Shown here: in pieces, positions 12,122 to 24,638 of the stretch
How the letters are laid out: every line of letters begins with the position of its first letter
Numbering within the stretch: position 1 is the stretch's first letter
Source: Carposina sasakii
Taxonomy: Eukaryota > Arthropoda > Insecta > Lepidoptera > Carposinidae
Direction: 5' to 3'
NCBI GenBank assembly: GCA_014607495.2
Contig: CP053148.1
Location: 9,300,001-9,364,000, forward strand
Length of the DNA stretch: 64,000 nucleotides
Translations under genes and position numbers: made by a program
Notes under the pieces: model-generated
Databases searched by the model: none
The model's input: only the letters and a program-made list of their open reading frames with translations
What the model was told of the DNA's origin: nothing

Positions 12122-12489
12122 TACAGGATGTTTTTTGGTCGTCAACGTTCCTGAAAACTACGGAATCTGCTAATCATCATTTTTCGCCATGGAAGTGTCT
12201 GGTTTCCAAGATATTAGGGTCCAAAGTTGAGTAAATAGACTGCGTTTTTCTGCATTAATGCACATAGACGCGTGTAGCAAGATTTTGTCACGAGTAATAA
12301 TTAATATCAGTCTATGAAAAAACTAGCATAAACACTGAACACTATAAATTTCGCTCGATCAAGTAGGTAATAACTTTTTTTTTTCAAAATTATATCGTTT
12401 CCTAGCATTTATTTTGGCATAAAGTTACTTTATTTGATGTATAGAGTACGTACCCTTCGTTAAAGGTGGCAACGAAATAATATCCTGTA
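12122..12489 (-). mobile_element. TACAGGATG-ended element, copy 4 (inverted)
   Basis: A near-complete inverted copy of about 368 bp. It starts tacaggatgttttttggtcg and ends atcctgta, and directly abuts the next element through a shared TA. Confidence 0.75.
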
Positions 12490-12753
12490 TACAGGATGTA
12501 ACAAAAAGGGTATGTTAAGCGAAAAGCCATGTAAATAGCCCACTATAGAGAACCTATCCACAAAATTTGAGATCCGAAATAACATGTTTATTTATCCCGA
12601 TAGTATGGAGAATTTTTAAATATTTTAGGAATTTTCATACAATCTTGAAAAATAAAAATGTGATTTCGAGTTTCAAATTTTGGAAATAGGTTCTCTATAG
12701 TGGTCTATTTATACAGTTTTTCGCTTAACATACCCTTTCTGTTACACCCTGTA
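12490..12753. mobile_element. Palindromic MITE, TA-type ends
   Basis: Starts tacaggatgtaacaaaaagg and ends with the near-complement ctgttacaccctgta. Inverted arms of about 90 bp share 'gggtatgttaagcgaaaa' and 'ctatagagaacct'. It differs from the neighbouring TACAGGATG family inside but shares the outermost bases, so both may use the same transposase. A decayed partial copy is at 25694-25806. Confidence 0.75.
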
Positions 12754-13483
12754 TACGTAAGCAGCCAGTTAAACTTTCTGAAATTAGGTACCTACCTATC
12801 TAGCAACTGTACCTATAGTGTCGAAAATCTATTGCGTCATTTAGAATAGGTCGTCAGACAGAAGAAAATAGCTATTTGCTTGAATACTATTCAGAGCAGA
12901 GATATGATAATACCATATAGTAATTCACATATAATTTAGATTATTCTACTTTTGCAATCTCGCTGTAAACATGTCACAGTAAAAATCAATAATTCATCAA
13001 CCATTGAACAGTTACTCGACACAAATCGATCAGAATTTTACATTGTAATTTCTGGCAAGTGATGCAACTTTATATCACCATTGATGATGCATATTATCCA
13101 TAAAATCAACTCTTCTCTAGCGCCCTGAGTTTTCTCACAAAAAACAAATTTCGCACATTACACGTTAAAATGTAACGTGCCCGACCTAAAGAAAGGCCTG
13201 TTAAAGTTTTCAGTTTCACGGTTACTTTTACTTCAAGGAAAATTCCTGATTTCCCCGACATGCCAGTGTCGAAGCGAGAAATGTAGCCTTTTATAGAAGT
13301 TAGTCTACAAACAAATTTACGAATTTCACCTCTTTCTTACATTAATAGGTAACGATTTGAAACCATTGATAAAAATATAATAGACACGTTTATAGCTGGG
13401 AATTTTATTTATTCATAGTGAAATTAACTTACCGTAGATGTTTAGTGAGTGAACTAAAGTATCTACTCATTGTTTTATTTAAG
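12754..13483. other. No recognised gene
   Basis: No supported feature in this AT-rich stretch. Confidence 0.4.
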
Positions 13484-13491
13484 GTTTAGAA

Positions 13492-13674
13492 CAGTGGTTC
13501 CCAATTAGTGGTACACGTACCCCCAGGAGTACGCAAGGTTGCAAGGTACCAAAAAGAAAACCAAAATTACCATAGAATATTTAATGTATATATGTTCCTG
13601 CAATACCTAAGAGGTACGCGAGTTTGAGATCTTTCTTAGAGTGGTACGTAGAAAAAACTAATTGGGAACCACTG
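13492..13674. mobile_element. hAT-type MITE, TSD GTTTAGAA
   Basis: A 183-bp element with ends CAGTGGTTCCCAATTAGT and ACTAATTGGGAACCACTG. It is flanked by an exact 8-bp duplication, GTTTAGAA, at 13484-13491 and 13675-13682. CAGTGGTTCCC is a recurrent hAT terminus. It has no coding capacity. Confidence 0.9.
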
Positions 13675-13682
13675 GTTTAGAA

Positions 13683-14147
13683 TAATAATTATAATGCTTA
13701 TTCGAATTAAGTTTATTCATGTATTTTATATTTATTATTAGTTTTTCGTAATCTTGTTCTCGAAAGTTGCAAACATGTTACCTACTATTATATTACCCAT
13801 ACGTTGAAGCTGTTAAAACGTGAACGAAACGATTCGTAACATTTTTGGTTAGTTAAGAAAAATATTTTTAACATAAATACGAGTATAGTACCATTTTGAT
13901 ATCAATGTTCATAACAGTTCTTTAGATGGTTCATGGCAGTGCAACCATATTCTGGCCTCGTAACTTATTTTAACGCACATAAGATATCAGCAGCTCATCT
14001 GCTACTGCGCACAAACCTCGTGTCCCTTCTTGAAAAGGGTGTGGAGTATTTCGTACGTGCCTGTTGCATATAAACATAAGTGTTACTTTGAGTAAAATGT
14101 TTTGTCACGATAGGTAGATATGTATTCTGGTAGGTTAGTTAGTAGGT
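13683..14147. other. No recognised gene
   Basis: No supported feature. Confidence 0.4.
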
Positions 14148-14148
14148 A

Positions 14149-14527
14149 TACAGGATGTTTTTTTGTGGCCACCCTTAACGAAGGGTACGTACTCTATACA
14201 TCAAATAAAGTAAGTTTATGCCAAAAAAAATGCAGGGAATTATTTTTTTTTTTTTTAATTTAATTCCTTGATTGTGCGAAATTTATAGTGTCTAGTGTTT
14301 ATGTTAGTTTTTTTATAGACCGATATTAATTATTTTTCATGAAAAAATCCCGCTACGCGCGTCTATGTGCATTTATGCAGAAAAACGCAGTCTATTTACT
14401 CAACTTTGGACCCTAATATTTTGGAAACCAGACACTTCCCAGGTATGCTTCCATGGAGAAAAATGATCGTGATGATGAGGAGATTCCGTACTTTTCGGGA
14501 ACGTTGACGACCAAAAATCATCCTGTA
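14149..14527 (+). mobile_element. TACAGGATG-ended element, copy 5
   Basis: A complete forward copy of about 379 bp with both ends (tacaggatg, catcctgta) and all internal blocks, flanked by TA. It looks the best preserved of the six. Confidence 0.8.
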
Positions 14528-14588
14528 TAAGAAACTACTTAAAGGCAATTTTAAATATTTATGCTTCGGGCCTTTTCTTCGTGATAAG

Positions 14589-14864
14589 CAGTGGTCGGAG
14601 TAGGTATATTGGTTTTACATACTTGCGTCATGATATTAGAACATGGACATGCATTTTTTCCGGAATGTACCGGAGTTTCCAAAAATAGCAGCATAGCGTT
14701 GAGAGTATTGATACATTTTTAACTAGTTTCATGTAATAATTTCGAAGTTTCGGTATTTTTATTTTATTTTTATCATAATAATCCGGAAACTCGGAGGCGT
14801 ATCCATATTAACATAAAAGTTTGATGTCAATGACCTTAATTCAATATACCTACTCCGACCACTG
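14589..14864. mobile_element. hAT-type MITE, TSD GTGATAAG
   Basis: Ends CAGTGGTCGGAGTAGGTATA and TATACCTACTCCGACCACTG are exact complements over 20 bp. An 8-bp duplication GTGATAAG flanks it at 14581-14588 and 14865-14872. Length is 276 bp, non-coding. Confidence 0.9.
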
Positions 14865-14872
14865 GTGATAAG

Positions 14873-15954
14873 ATAACAGATTAAGGCATTCTTTTATTTT
14901 AGATCTCTTGTATTGATTTGTAAAAGGTTTGTTATAAGTACCGTGAGTTTTATTTACAGTGGGCTAATTTATATCTAACACTTCAGCAACTAACTCGAGC
15001 TTGTTATAGGTACTCAAGTGTGCGTGCTTCAAGTTAATTGTTCTCTTTTAATATTAGTGAGAGAATCAACCTTGCTCTACATTTGAGATTAAGTACAATT
15101 AAAAATAAAAACTCTGTCAAGTTAGGGTCTTGTATCACGAATGATTAAATTAAAAGCAATACCTACGTATAGACGTATAGATTATGTTTATTAGATACAA
15201 AGGACTAAGCATCTGCTTTCATTAACTACATAGAGTAGGAAGGTGAGAATATTTTTTATGACCGAAACTGGCCTACAAGCTGATTGATAGAATCCTGATA
15301 GATAATCGAAAAGATAGAGCGCCGTTTACAAAGTACATTATTCCTGCTCTTTGTACATAGGTACATACTAACAATGTAGTGATTTATACTTAACAATATG
15401 TGAGATTGTAAATCATTTGGTAGTTTATAGTAATATATATTGATAATCCAACCTCGGGCAGCCCACTTGTCAGATTCCATCCAGAAAGATCGCTCGGCCT
15501 ACTTCCCAAAATACCGGACCATTCGCAACAACACGTCATTATGATATAGGTAGGCAGTCTGCGAACCATCAAACGTCTAGCGAACAGAAATATTGATTAA
15601 AAACCATCGAGTTTTACTCGTATTATGTTACATAAATTGTAATAAGTAGGTAAGTATGAAAGAACTGCAGTGTGTTCGGGACCGAACTAACTACGAAAAA
15701 TTCGAGAGAAAATTACGAAAAACCAGAAACTGGCCTCAGAAATTCTTACATTTCTACGTTTCAATGGAAAAAAATTGTAGACAATTTCCATAAAATCAAC
15801 ACAAGATATACTCGTACAATCAGGAATGGATTTCGTAAATGGAGCAAAATCAAATTCCTCAATTTATGGCACTCCAACAACAAAATTGTTTGGTACCTTC
15901 TCTTGGTTTCGTGAATTTAAGTTCCTTTAAATTATAAATGTTGTTTTAATTATT
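14873..15954. other. No recognised gene
   Basis: AT-rich sequence without a supported feature. A short open frame at 15672-15914 shows no family resemblance. Confidence 0.4.
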
Positions 15955-17606
15955 TAATTAGGTGAAGGTGGATGTAAAAAATGCCTTCAACTCCGTCGAC
16001 AGACTACACTGTTGACGGAAATTAAAGATAAAGTTCCTGACCTCTTTCCTTTTCTTTTACAGTGCTATGGCCAAAATTCCAAATTAATATATCGAAGTCA
16101 CATCCTCTCCTCTGAAACAGGGTGTCAACAAGGGGATCCCCTCGGGCCGGCTATTTTCAGTCTCGCGATTCATCCCATCATTAAGAATTTGGAATCAAAA
16201 TTTAATGTATGGTACTTAGACGACGGAACCTTAGGAGGCGACCCGAAAACCGTTTTTAATTATCTGAAATCTTTAATTTCCCAATTTAAAACCGTTGGCT
16301 TAGATCTAAATTTTTCAAAATGTGAACTCTATGTAAAAGAAACATGCCATTCCAGAAACGAAATTTTCAAAATGTTTAATACTTTGGCACCTATAAAATT
16401 CTAAACAATAGCTCGCTTCGCCTTCTAGGTTCCCCTATCCTCGACGAATCTATACCAGACTTTGTCGAGGAAAAGCTTCAAAATTTTCGTTCTTTTTCGG
16501 ATAGACTCGAAAAAATTAACATGCATATGGCCTACGTAATATTAAAATACTGCCTTTTTGTACCTAAATTCACATATGCTTTGAGATGCTGTCAATTCTG
16601 GAAGTACCGTAATCTTTTACAACAGGTGGACAGTATCTTGAAGGATACAATCACCACCATCTTTAACATCCCTTTGGACGATCGAACATGGAGCCAAGCA
16701 GAACTCCCAATAAGGTTTGGAGGTCTTGGCATCCGCAAAATTTGTAGTGTATCGCTGCCGGCATTCCTGTCCTCGGTTATGGGCACAGAAAAATTTATAA
16801 AAACTATTCTGGCACCCAGCAACAACCATTCCGACATCGCCTACATAACAGAGGCCATGAATGCATGGAATTTAGCCTGCCCAAATAGCAGCCTGCCCAA
16901 GGACCTGTCCTCGCAGAAACAGTGGGACGACCCTCTCAGTAAGCTGGCACGGAATAGACTCTTAGAAACGTCCAGCAACCCCACTGAGAGGGCGCGTCTT
17001 CTTGCTGTATCCCGCTGGGAATCAGGTCTTTGGCTGCAGGCCCCTCCGTCAAGTAATCTGGGAACGTTACTTGACAATAACACTTTCCGCTTGGCCGTTT
17101 CATTGCGCATCGGTGCCCCATGTATAGTGCCTCACCGATGCGCCTGTGAAAACGGTAGGCCCGACCATGGCATGACACGCGGGCCGCATAGCGCGCCATT
17201 CAATGATGTCATGGAAGATGGGACGGCCAAATGGCTTAGCGCGATGTGGGACGCCAGTGTGGGACATGCGTGGACACACTGGCACCGTCCCATCTCCCTG
17301 AAACGTCGCAAAAAGCAGGCGGCGCTGCTGAAGCTGCGGAATCCCTCAAACGGCGCAAATATTCCAGCCTCGACAGAGGCTACTTATTTGCGCCGTTCGG
17401 CGTGGAGACCCTGACTTGGGAGACTTGGGGACCGGCGGCGCTCAAAACATACAGGGACCTGGCCGGGCGGCTCGTAGAGTCCACACGTGACCAAAATGCT
17501 GGCTGCTACTTAGGCCAAAGAATAAGCATAGCCATTCAGCGCGGCAACGCAGCCAGCATTTTGGGCACGCTACCTGATAAGGTAGATCGGCTGACCATCC
17601 TGTAAA
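15955..17606 (+). pseudogene. Reverse-transcriptase element remnant
   Basis: Successive frames read an RT motif A (VDVKNAFNSVD near 15970), motif B (GCQQGDPLGPAIFS), the catalytic box WYLDDGTLGG, a long thumb-like region (16410-17100) and a C-terminal part (17246-17605) with CVDTLAPSHL and GQRISIAIQRGNAAS. Frame changes near 16005, 16400 and 17240 show it is dead. An internal deletion appears near 17150-17240, where a zinc-cluster and nuclease-like segment would be expected. The 5' part of the protein is missing. Similar proteins are widespread in invertebrate genomes as unclassified retroelements. The C-terminus may be a restriction-like nuclease domain, but I cannot assign a clade. A fragment of the same family lies at 46054-46128. 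Confidence 0.75.
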
Positions 17607-18963
17607 AATTTGGATGGTCAACCGACCTCCCACAGGTACACCATAGATCTAAGTAGTTCTAAGTTAGTTTTATAGGTTGATAAACATAAAAAGCAGCTGT
17701 AATATGCTCGTATATTAGCCCTATTAAATTAATAACTTTAATGTAAATTTAAAAATATTATTGATAAATAAATGTATGAAATAAGTTACATGCACTTAAA
17801 GAAAATTCAATGTATGTATTTATAAAATTTGCTGCCTACCGGGTGGGGAGGGTGTCCAGCCAGAATGCTGGCAGCAGCTTTGTACGCAACGACCAGCTTT
17901 CTGGTTTTAATTTAATTTTAGAACTTCTTTTTAGAACTTTACTGACTCGTTTTGATAAAAAAAATATATATAATATCCGCGTAAAGGACGGACAGTGATG
18001 TAAATGATCAGTGACAAGTTGCTAGCTTATCACCTGAGAAAATGCCCGAGTTCCTTAGTCGACTCTTAAGACATGCACGAAAGAAGATACATCTGATGTA
18101 TTCTATCTAGTGAAGCACCTCATCTACACACTCTTTTTTAAAATAATGCATCAAAATCCGTTCCGTAGAGATCTAAGCAAAGCGAATTTGTTTTTATTAT
18201 ATGTATCTGGTATCTATCTAGTGATACTAAGGTACTTGTTTCACACGAATTACCTGAGTAATTCAAATACCTAGTTAATAATCTATTAATAACCGTGTTG
18301 ATTGTCTCAACTTGTCAGGGAGCATAGGTCCGTTTGTCAGCCCTTTCAGATTTTTTAATATACTGCAATCTGAGCAAGATCAACATACCTATTGTGTAAA
18401 TCCTATAATAGTACGGATTGACTTTTGCTGTACCTAAGTATCGCGGGCAGAAGTACCTACACGTGGATGCGTGCGACGCAATATGCCATATTGGCCTGGT
18501 TTACGGTAGAGCCAGAGAGCTTGACATTTGGCTCACATTTATTGCACAGCAGGGCGTAAATACTTAGGCAAAAGTACTAGCCATAGTCGGCAAAGCTTTT
18601 AATGTACATAGATTCTTTGTAGCTCGAATGTGTAAGTTAATTATTCGTTCAGTACACGAAATGTCACTGTAATTAAAATTAACGCATATAGAAGGTACAG
18701 GTAATTTAAAAACATTAACGGCCTTTTCAGCATTTTCAAAATACTACAAATCAAAAAGATTCACGGATTTTTCTATTCCCAATTTTGTATGTAAAACAAT
18801 TGAATATTAAATCCAAGGTATACAAAAAAATCTCTCTAGATCGGTAAGTAATTAAAATTTAATGTAAGACAACTAATTATGTACTTACTATTAGTTATTC
18901 TGTTACTTTCAGGATGTATGAGGTAAGATTCTGCTGTTGTAGATAGGTAATAGTAGGTCATAA
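17607..18963. other. Mostly unassigned, with repeat fragments
   Basis: Contains a fragment of repeat E at about 17995-18110 and a decayed single arm of the 10226 fold-back family at about 18735-18840 ('caaaaagattcacggattttt', 'atgtaaaacaattgaatatt'). Nothing coding was recognised. Confidence 0.45.
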
Positions 18964-19196
18964 TCCTACTAATATTATAAACGCGAAAGTTTGTGAGTAT
19001 GGATGGATGGATGGATGTTTGTTACTCTTTCACGTAAAAACGGCTGGAGCGATTTTAATAAATTTGGTATCGAGTTAGGACACCCTGTATTAACACATAG
19101 GCTACCTCATATTCCGGGAAAAATTTTATCCCGAATAATTTCGACATTTTGTTTTTTTCTGCAGTCCACGCGGAAGAAGTCGCAGGCGTCTACTAG
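18964..19196 (+). mobile_element. Lep1-type Helitron, complete
   Basis: Begins TCCTACTAATATTATAAACG after a host A and ends GCGTCTACTAG before a host T. A GC-rich stretch (19162-19190) that can pair with itself lies just upstream of the CTAG end, as expected for a Helitron terminator hairpin. It includes a GGAT microsatellite and is 233 bp, non-autonomous. Lep1 elements are known as lepidopteran Helitron-like repeats. Confidence 0.8.
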
Positions 19197-19508
19197 TATG
19201 TATCTTAATATTTTAGTGCAGTACCTTTTACCGGGTGGCCAGGCTAACTTATTGATTTAGTTCTTGTCCCGTATTCGTAACGTAAGGCCGATACGGCATT
19301 TTTCTTGATTGTGCTGTAATTACTTACGTCCGTATTACGGCAGTTATCGTATCAATAAGTTAGGCTGACTCAAGCCAAAGTTTCGGAGAAATAGTAGCCC
19401 TAATTTTAGTACTTACGTAAGTGTAGGTACATTTTGTAACTCTTAATTTTAGTACGTAGGAAGTATTTAAAATTAATCTGTTTATCATATGTTTATAAAT
19501 ATATAATA

Positions 19509-19714
19509 TAGCGGTCGCCCACGACTTCGTCCGCGAAAGGGGGCATTGCACCCGTGCCAAGCCGGGGCGGATTGCTATATACCCTATAGACTTCCTCGAT
19601 AAACGGGCTATCTTACACTGAAAGAATTTTTCAAATCAGACCAGTAGTTCCTGAGATTAGCGCGTTCAAACAAACAAACAAACAAACTCTTCAGCTTTAT
19701 AATATTAGTATAGA
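19509..19714 (-). mobile_element. Helitron-like repeat, inverted
   Basis: On the minus strand it begins TCTATACTAATATTATAAAG and ends in a GC-rich 'gcggacgaagtcgtgggcga' stretch. The 5' and subterminal parts match the Lep1-like pattern. The 3' CTAG is altered (CTATA), so the end is approximate. Confidence 0.6.
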
Positions 19715-19948
19715 TTGTAATATTTTTTAATAAAAATCGTTACTACAAACGTTTCATATTAAGGCATAGACTAAGAGGCATGATATTTTTGGTAGCTAAT
19801 ATTATATCAGCCTACCTACATCGTCCCACTGCTGATCTAAGGGCTCCCTCAAATTTTCCACTTGGCAGTTCTGCGACATTTTATACATTGTACGGTACCT
19901 ACATAGCCGATAATCTGACATAGATGCCATAAAATTACATCATTGTAA

Positions 19949-20532
19949 AGGTTCGAGCACATTATGCCGGGCCGCAGCGGGGCGGAGCGGGCCGCAGCGC
20001 AGAGCGAAATGCTTACCTAGCACATTAGTGACGGGCCGGGTCGCAGTGCATTGACGGATTATGAGAACAGTATACTGCCAGAATTTGCGTGCAACTGTAC
20101 GTAATTATGGATAGCTCTGACAAAAACTTTCTTTTTTTTGCCTGCTGTTAGAATAAGAAGTTAATGAACAGCATAGATAAGAAGTTCATCAAAAAAGAAA
20201 ACGTAAAATATGGATACATCCAATTTGTTCCAAGAGAAAGGTATTCGGCGAATATGATCTATTTTCCTGATCTTTTAGCAGACAAAGACAAGTTTTGGGG
20301 ATATTTTCGTATGACTGTGCACACCAATGCGCTTGCTATAGCACACTGTTGACGGGGCGCAGCGGGGCGGAGCGGGCCGCATCGCACGGACGCAAATCCG
20401 CCTCGCAATAATGCAAGCCGCTGCGAACCGACACAGTGTGCGATAATTCATACATATTGTATTCGAGCGATTTGAGCGGATTTTTGCGCTCCGCCCCGAC
20501 ACGCTGCGGCCCGGCATAATGTGCTCGAACCT
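19949..20532 (+). mobile_element. PIF/Harbinger-like deletion derivative, TSD TAA
   Basis: Inverted ends AGGTTCGAGCACATTATGCC and GGCATAATGTGCTCGAACCT are perfect complements. They are flanked by TAA (19946-19948 and 20533-20535), the 3-bp TWA duplication typical of PIF/Harbinger. An open frame at 20164-20352 includes DLLADKDKFWGYFRMTVHT, which resembles the region ahead of the catalytic domain in Harbinger transposases (a 'KFxxYFRM' box). The catalytic domain is deleted, so the element could only move with a transposase supplied elsewhere. Confidence 0.8.
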
Positions 20533-20535
20533 TAA

Positions 20536-22190
20536 TGCCACGGTACCTATAGAAAGCAGAATACATTTTCGCAGCGTTAATAGTTTCTACCTACTTTAGT
20601 AGATAGTATTTTTATGGCATTTTTACCACCAAAAAAATATATACATATTATGTAAGTATGTAACTGTAATTATCCAAAAAGTGTAAATGACCGAAAAAGA
20701 AAAAAAAATTATTCATTTAAGTGTTTCAAGAAAAAGCAAATTGCACGGGCCGATTTCTAGCCAACATCGCGAGATTTTTTATTCCCTTTAGTGGGAATCC
20801 ATTAAAGTTGAGAAAAAGGTTAAGTTATTCACAGAACCAGTTATTATTACATCCTTCAGTTTGTACTAGCAGACAGAGTACCTACCGCCGGGCCACCTAC
20901 ATTTTTGGTGACGCTAGAAGTTAGACGTTAGATAAAATGCGCGTGGGAAGGGAACTGTGTGTGAACTAGTGGCAAATTGAAAAAAGTTATAAACACAGCA
21001 TAACCGAAACTCCTAAATAGATACTCCTACAATGTGAAGCAGTGCGCTGAATGACCGTTGTATTGTCACTGAATGAAATATAAACCCCAATACGGGCGGG
21101 CGTGCTGAGCCGATACAGATTGAACAGGAGTTTGCAGGACCAAATAACACTGATGATTGCCTAACAACGGATTTCATTGTAACAGTTAGGTACTCCGACC
21201 AGCTAGCTACCTACAGCTTTATAAATACGAGTAAAGACACAAACATATGCATCCTCGATACATTTCTGGTCTGCAAGTGAGTCAAAACGAGAATCATGCA
21301 TGCCCTACTGACACCAAACGAAACCAAAAACAACGATGGCGGCCTATTCCTGCTGCATACGAAATGCATGATGATGATTGATGATGACACATGATAAACT
21401 TACCTCACTTAATATTATTCTGGTTCTGCCATTAAAGTCTCTAATCTATCTAGAGATAATGATTATTTTGACAATAAATTAGGTAAGATATGAAATCTAT
21501 CAAGATAAATGGAATTCTGATATATTTTGGCATACGATACCGGATATAACACGTATAAGTAAAAATCTGAGGATACTACATAATATTTTCTTTCTTTCGA
21601 GTTATAAAATAGAGTTTCTGCTAAGAGCCAACCAACACCATCCGTGGAACACGATCGACGACACGCCGCGAAAAAAGCAGAGCCGTGCGGCGTTGCCACA
21701 CCGTGCAACTAAGCGTACGAGCAGGTAGCCTATACAATACAATTCCTTCGCCACTACTACATGTACGTATATATATATATCTGTCTTATCTACGTATTAT
21801 AGGTAACTATTATACAACACTTGTCAACTTCTTTGAATACAATTCGCATAAATTGTTAAGGCCTCATGTCCCAACTAAAACACTTAATATTATGGTAGGT
21901 AGGTATATAAATAAAATATTATTTTAACGAGAAATTATCAATACGATCTCATTCTAATAAGTTGCCAATTGGTTTACTTTACTGAGACAAAAATTACTAT
22001 CTGTAGGTATACTGCTCTACATTTTATTTAGCTACTGTCTCTACCATTCTATAAATACATAAACTAGGTATTCTAAAATTTCAATAGGTAAATACAACAC
22101 GTCTACATGTCGAACTTAAAAAATAAGATAAAAGAATAATTAAGAATCGGCGTAATTAACGTACATAACCAAAGTAAAGTAAGGACTTAC
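20536..22190. other. No recognised gene
   Basis: Lies downstream of the exon at 22191 and should be intron of that minus-strand gene. I found no further exon in it with convincing splice sites and no intact mobile element. Confidence 0.4.
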
Positions 22191-22365
22191 CTTCTGTTGT
22201 ATCGACATACGGAATCTTTAGTTCCATATTTAAATTCTCCACTTGTTTTATGTCTGATGAATCTACTTGGAATTCCATAGAGTCAGCCACCATCTCAATC
22301 TTAGCCTGGCTGGTAGAGGCCGCCAGACTTTGCGTGACACTCATTTTTGGAGCGTCTTCGTACAT
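22191..22365 (-). CDS. First coding exon of an unrecognised gene
   Basis: On the minus strand an ATG at 22363-22365 in a fair start context (gaaATGT) opens 58 codons plus one base. The exon ends at a consensus donor, G|GTAAGT (22185-22190). The peptide is acidic and polar (it includes MSVTQSLAASTSQAKIEM and NLNMELKIPYVDTTEG), with no signal peptide and no domain I recognise. A second in-frame ATG lies at codon 8. Composition is distinctly more gene-like than the surroundings. Any following exon must lie to the left or beyond the window; none was found convincingly in 1-22190. Confidence 0.6.
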
Positions 22366-24384
22366 TTCAACGAATTACGAACGACGCGACGGATAAATGT
22401 CGCTCGTAATTGTTATATTGTAACACCCGCCCCGATTTAGAAATGATTTTATCTTAAAAACCACCCATAAACAGCGATAAACGATTTAAAAACAAAATGT
22501 AGGTCTCTAGGCCACTTCACTTACACTTTGATATTCCGTCCGACATAACTCGGGTTCAATGGAGATGCTGTACTCATGACTGACATTGAAATATGTCGGT
22601 AAAGGGCAGTGGGAAATTAACCTAATTCGAAAAAGTATGTCATGGCCCATTTTTGAGAAAAACATGTATAATCGATGTTTTTCCTTATTTAGTATACTTC
22701 TATTGATCTAGTAGTATTAATAAATCTGTATTCATGTACATAATAATATAAAAATCTACAATGTTCATCTCCTCCATAAGTTCTATAAACATGAAAAAAC
22801 ATAAATGATTCAAAAGACTTCGTTTGCTTATGAATACGTGATGTTGTGTAATAAATGACCGTTTCTATTGCTCAATCCTTTCACAAGGGCTCTGAATGTA
22901 GGTCAATCTTTATGAGTATCATTGCAACTTAGCACTTAAATTAGTGCGAAAAATAAATTGTTTTATTTGAATTTTTTATAAATAAGTCTAAAGAAATTTT
23001 ATGTTTTTCAATTTTCATTATTATTATAGTTTAAAATATAAAATTCTCTAAAATACTGCGAACGTACGAAACATCCGGTGTTATAATAGCGGCATCTACC
23101 GTTTATTTTCTACGACCACTTTTATATTCAAGCACACGTTAGTTACCAATATGTGGCATAGATGGCGGGCAATATATCGTGTAATTAAATCTGCTTTAAG
23201 TTACTCATAAATAACAACCCAAAATTAATACGCTTTGTCATCATTTTATTCTTTAAAAGTATTTTTATTTTATTTTTAGTACTAATGACTTCCTGCTATT
23301 CCTAATAGATCTGGAAAATGTAAAGAAACTAGTAGCGACATTGATACTAGTAGCGACATCTATCGTGCTTAGTGTCACCTAACTGTTGGTAAAAAAAGGT
23401 TGATAATAAACTTCTTACTATGTGGTAGGTTCACGGAGCCAGGTTGGTAGGGAAAGGAACCAAAATGGCGAAATATTCTACGAACAGAATGTAGCATTAA
23501 TGCTTGTCATCTGATCGATTTTTTGGTCCGTGAGCCAGATGCTAATTTCGTCAATCGTTTTCTCTCAGTCGATAATATGCGAAATGCCTCATGTCCCACA
23601 GTTGTTATCATCAAACTACCATCGGAGCCGCAGCTGACATTCACAACACTTCATGATACTCGTACAACTCAACTCTCTGAGACATTTTGCGAGCTATCGA
23701 CCGAGAAGAACTTATTTATGAGAATCTGTCGCTGGCTCACGGACTATGTGTGCGCATAAACAGGTGTACCTAAACTATCCATCCTATTAAATACGCTGTC
23801 GTCGCCTGTGCCATTTGATTTCAGTAGCTGTATTCCTCACCAAATATTTGTATGATAATAACATGGAAACTTTATTCGTAACTGTCTTCAGAACTGTGTC
23901 GTATTTTGAGTAGGTACCTGGTTGGTATATTTATGTAGGTAGACGAACTAGACTTCTACAGGTTGTAACTTCGTATTTTGAGGGAATGTCTGTGAGGATA
24001 AGCCTATTATGTAGAGAAATTCTAATAACCACAAAATTCGAGCGTAATATACCTAATACTTAACTCTTTGCTACTGAACGAATATTGATAAAACTTGACA
24101 GTTATGTAGGTATGTATAGGTAAAGTCTTAGATTAGCGAAGCGGTGCGAATCTTTATTCTAAGGGTAAAGTACTCAATATAATTTGATGTATATTTGTAC
24201 TTTTTATATGATGAAGTCATTGAAATATATGAAAATATGTTCATAAATTACGTAACAGGTCGGTATAACGTTTATATGATTTATTCAAAGGCTTCTTATA
24301 TAAATAATTCAACATAGTACATCTTAACATAGGTATATGTATGTAAAACTTGGTACATTTAAACTATGATTATTAAGTGCACGA
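22366..24384. other. Intergenic: upstream of 22365 gene, downstream of MCAD
   Basis: The 22370-22440 stretch is CpG-richer and may hold the promoter or 5' UTR of the minus-strand exon. A near repeat 'actagtagcgacat' occurs twice at 23329-23360. No other feature is supported; an open frame at 23523-23759 is unrecognised. Confidence 0.4.
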
Positions 24385-24390
24385 TTTATT
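24385..24390 (-). terminator. Poly(A) signal AATAAA of MCAD
   Basis: The minus-strand AATAAA lies 19 bases past the MCAD stop codon. It is a plausible cleavage signal giving a very short 3' UTR. Confidence 0.5.
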
Positions 24391-24408
24391 GACAGCTGCA
24401 TTAAAGTC

Positions 24409-24638
24409 TTATGCTTTCAGAGCGTTCTGGAGGAGTTCTCTGGAGATGATCAGTCTCTGTATTTGGGAGGTTCCCTCGTAGATCTGGTAGATTTTGGCGT
24501 CGCGCATCAGTTTTTCCACGGGGTAGTCGGTGTTGAAGCCGTTTCCTCCGAAGATCTGCACAGCATCTGACGCCACTTTGTTGGCGATATCGGCAGCGTA
24601 GCATTTAGCTACAGACGCCATTATGGTGTTCCGTTGAC
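24409..24638 (-). CDS. ACADM: MCAD exon I (catalytic Glu, C-terminus)
   Basis: 230 bp, acceptor caacag|, ends with TAA at 24409-24411. Encodes [20 protein letters not shown] then [20 protein letters not shown] and [20 protein letters not shown]. The Glu of IYEGT is the catalytic base that abstracts the alpha proton, and the QIFGGNG loop binds FAD across the dimer. Confidence 0.93.

Noticed and set aside
16592..17285. Several minus-strand open frames of 60-90 codons
   Set aside because: They are complements of the RT element and show no family resemblance.
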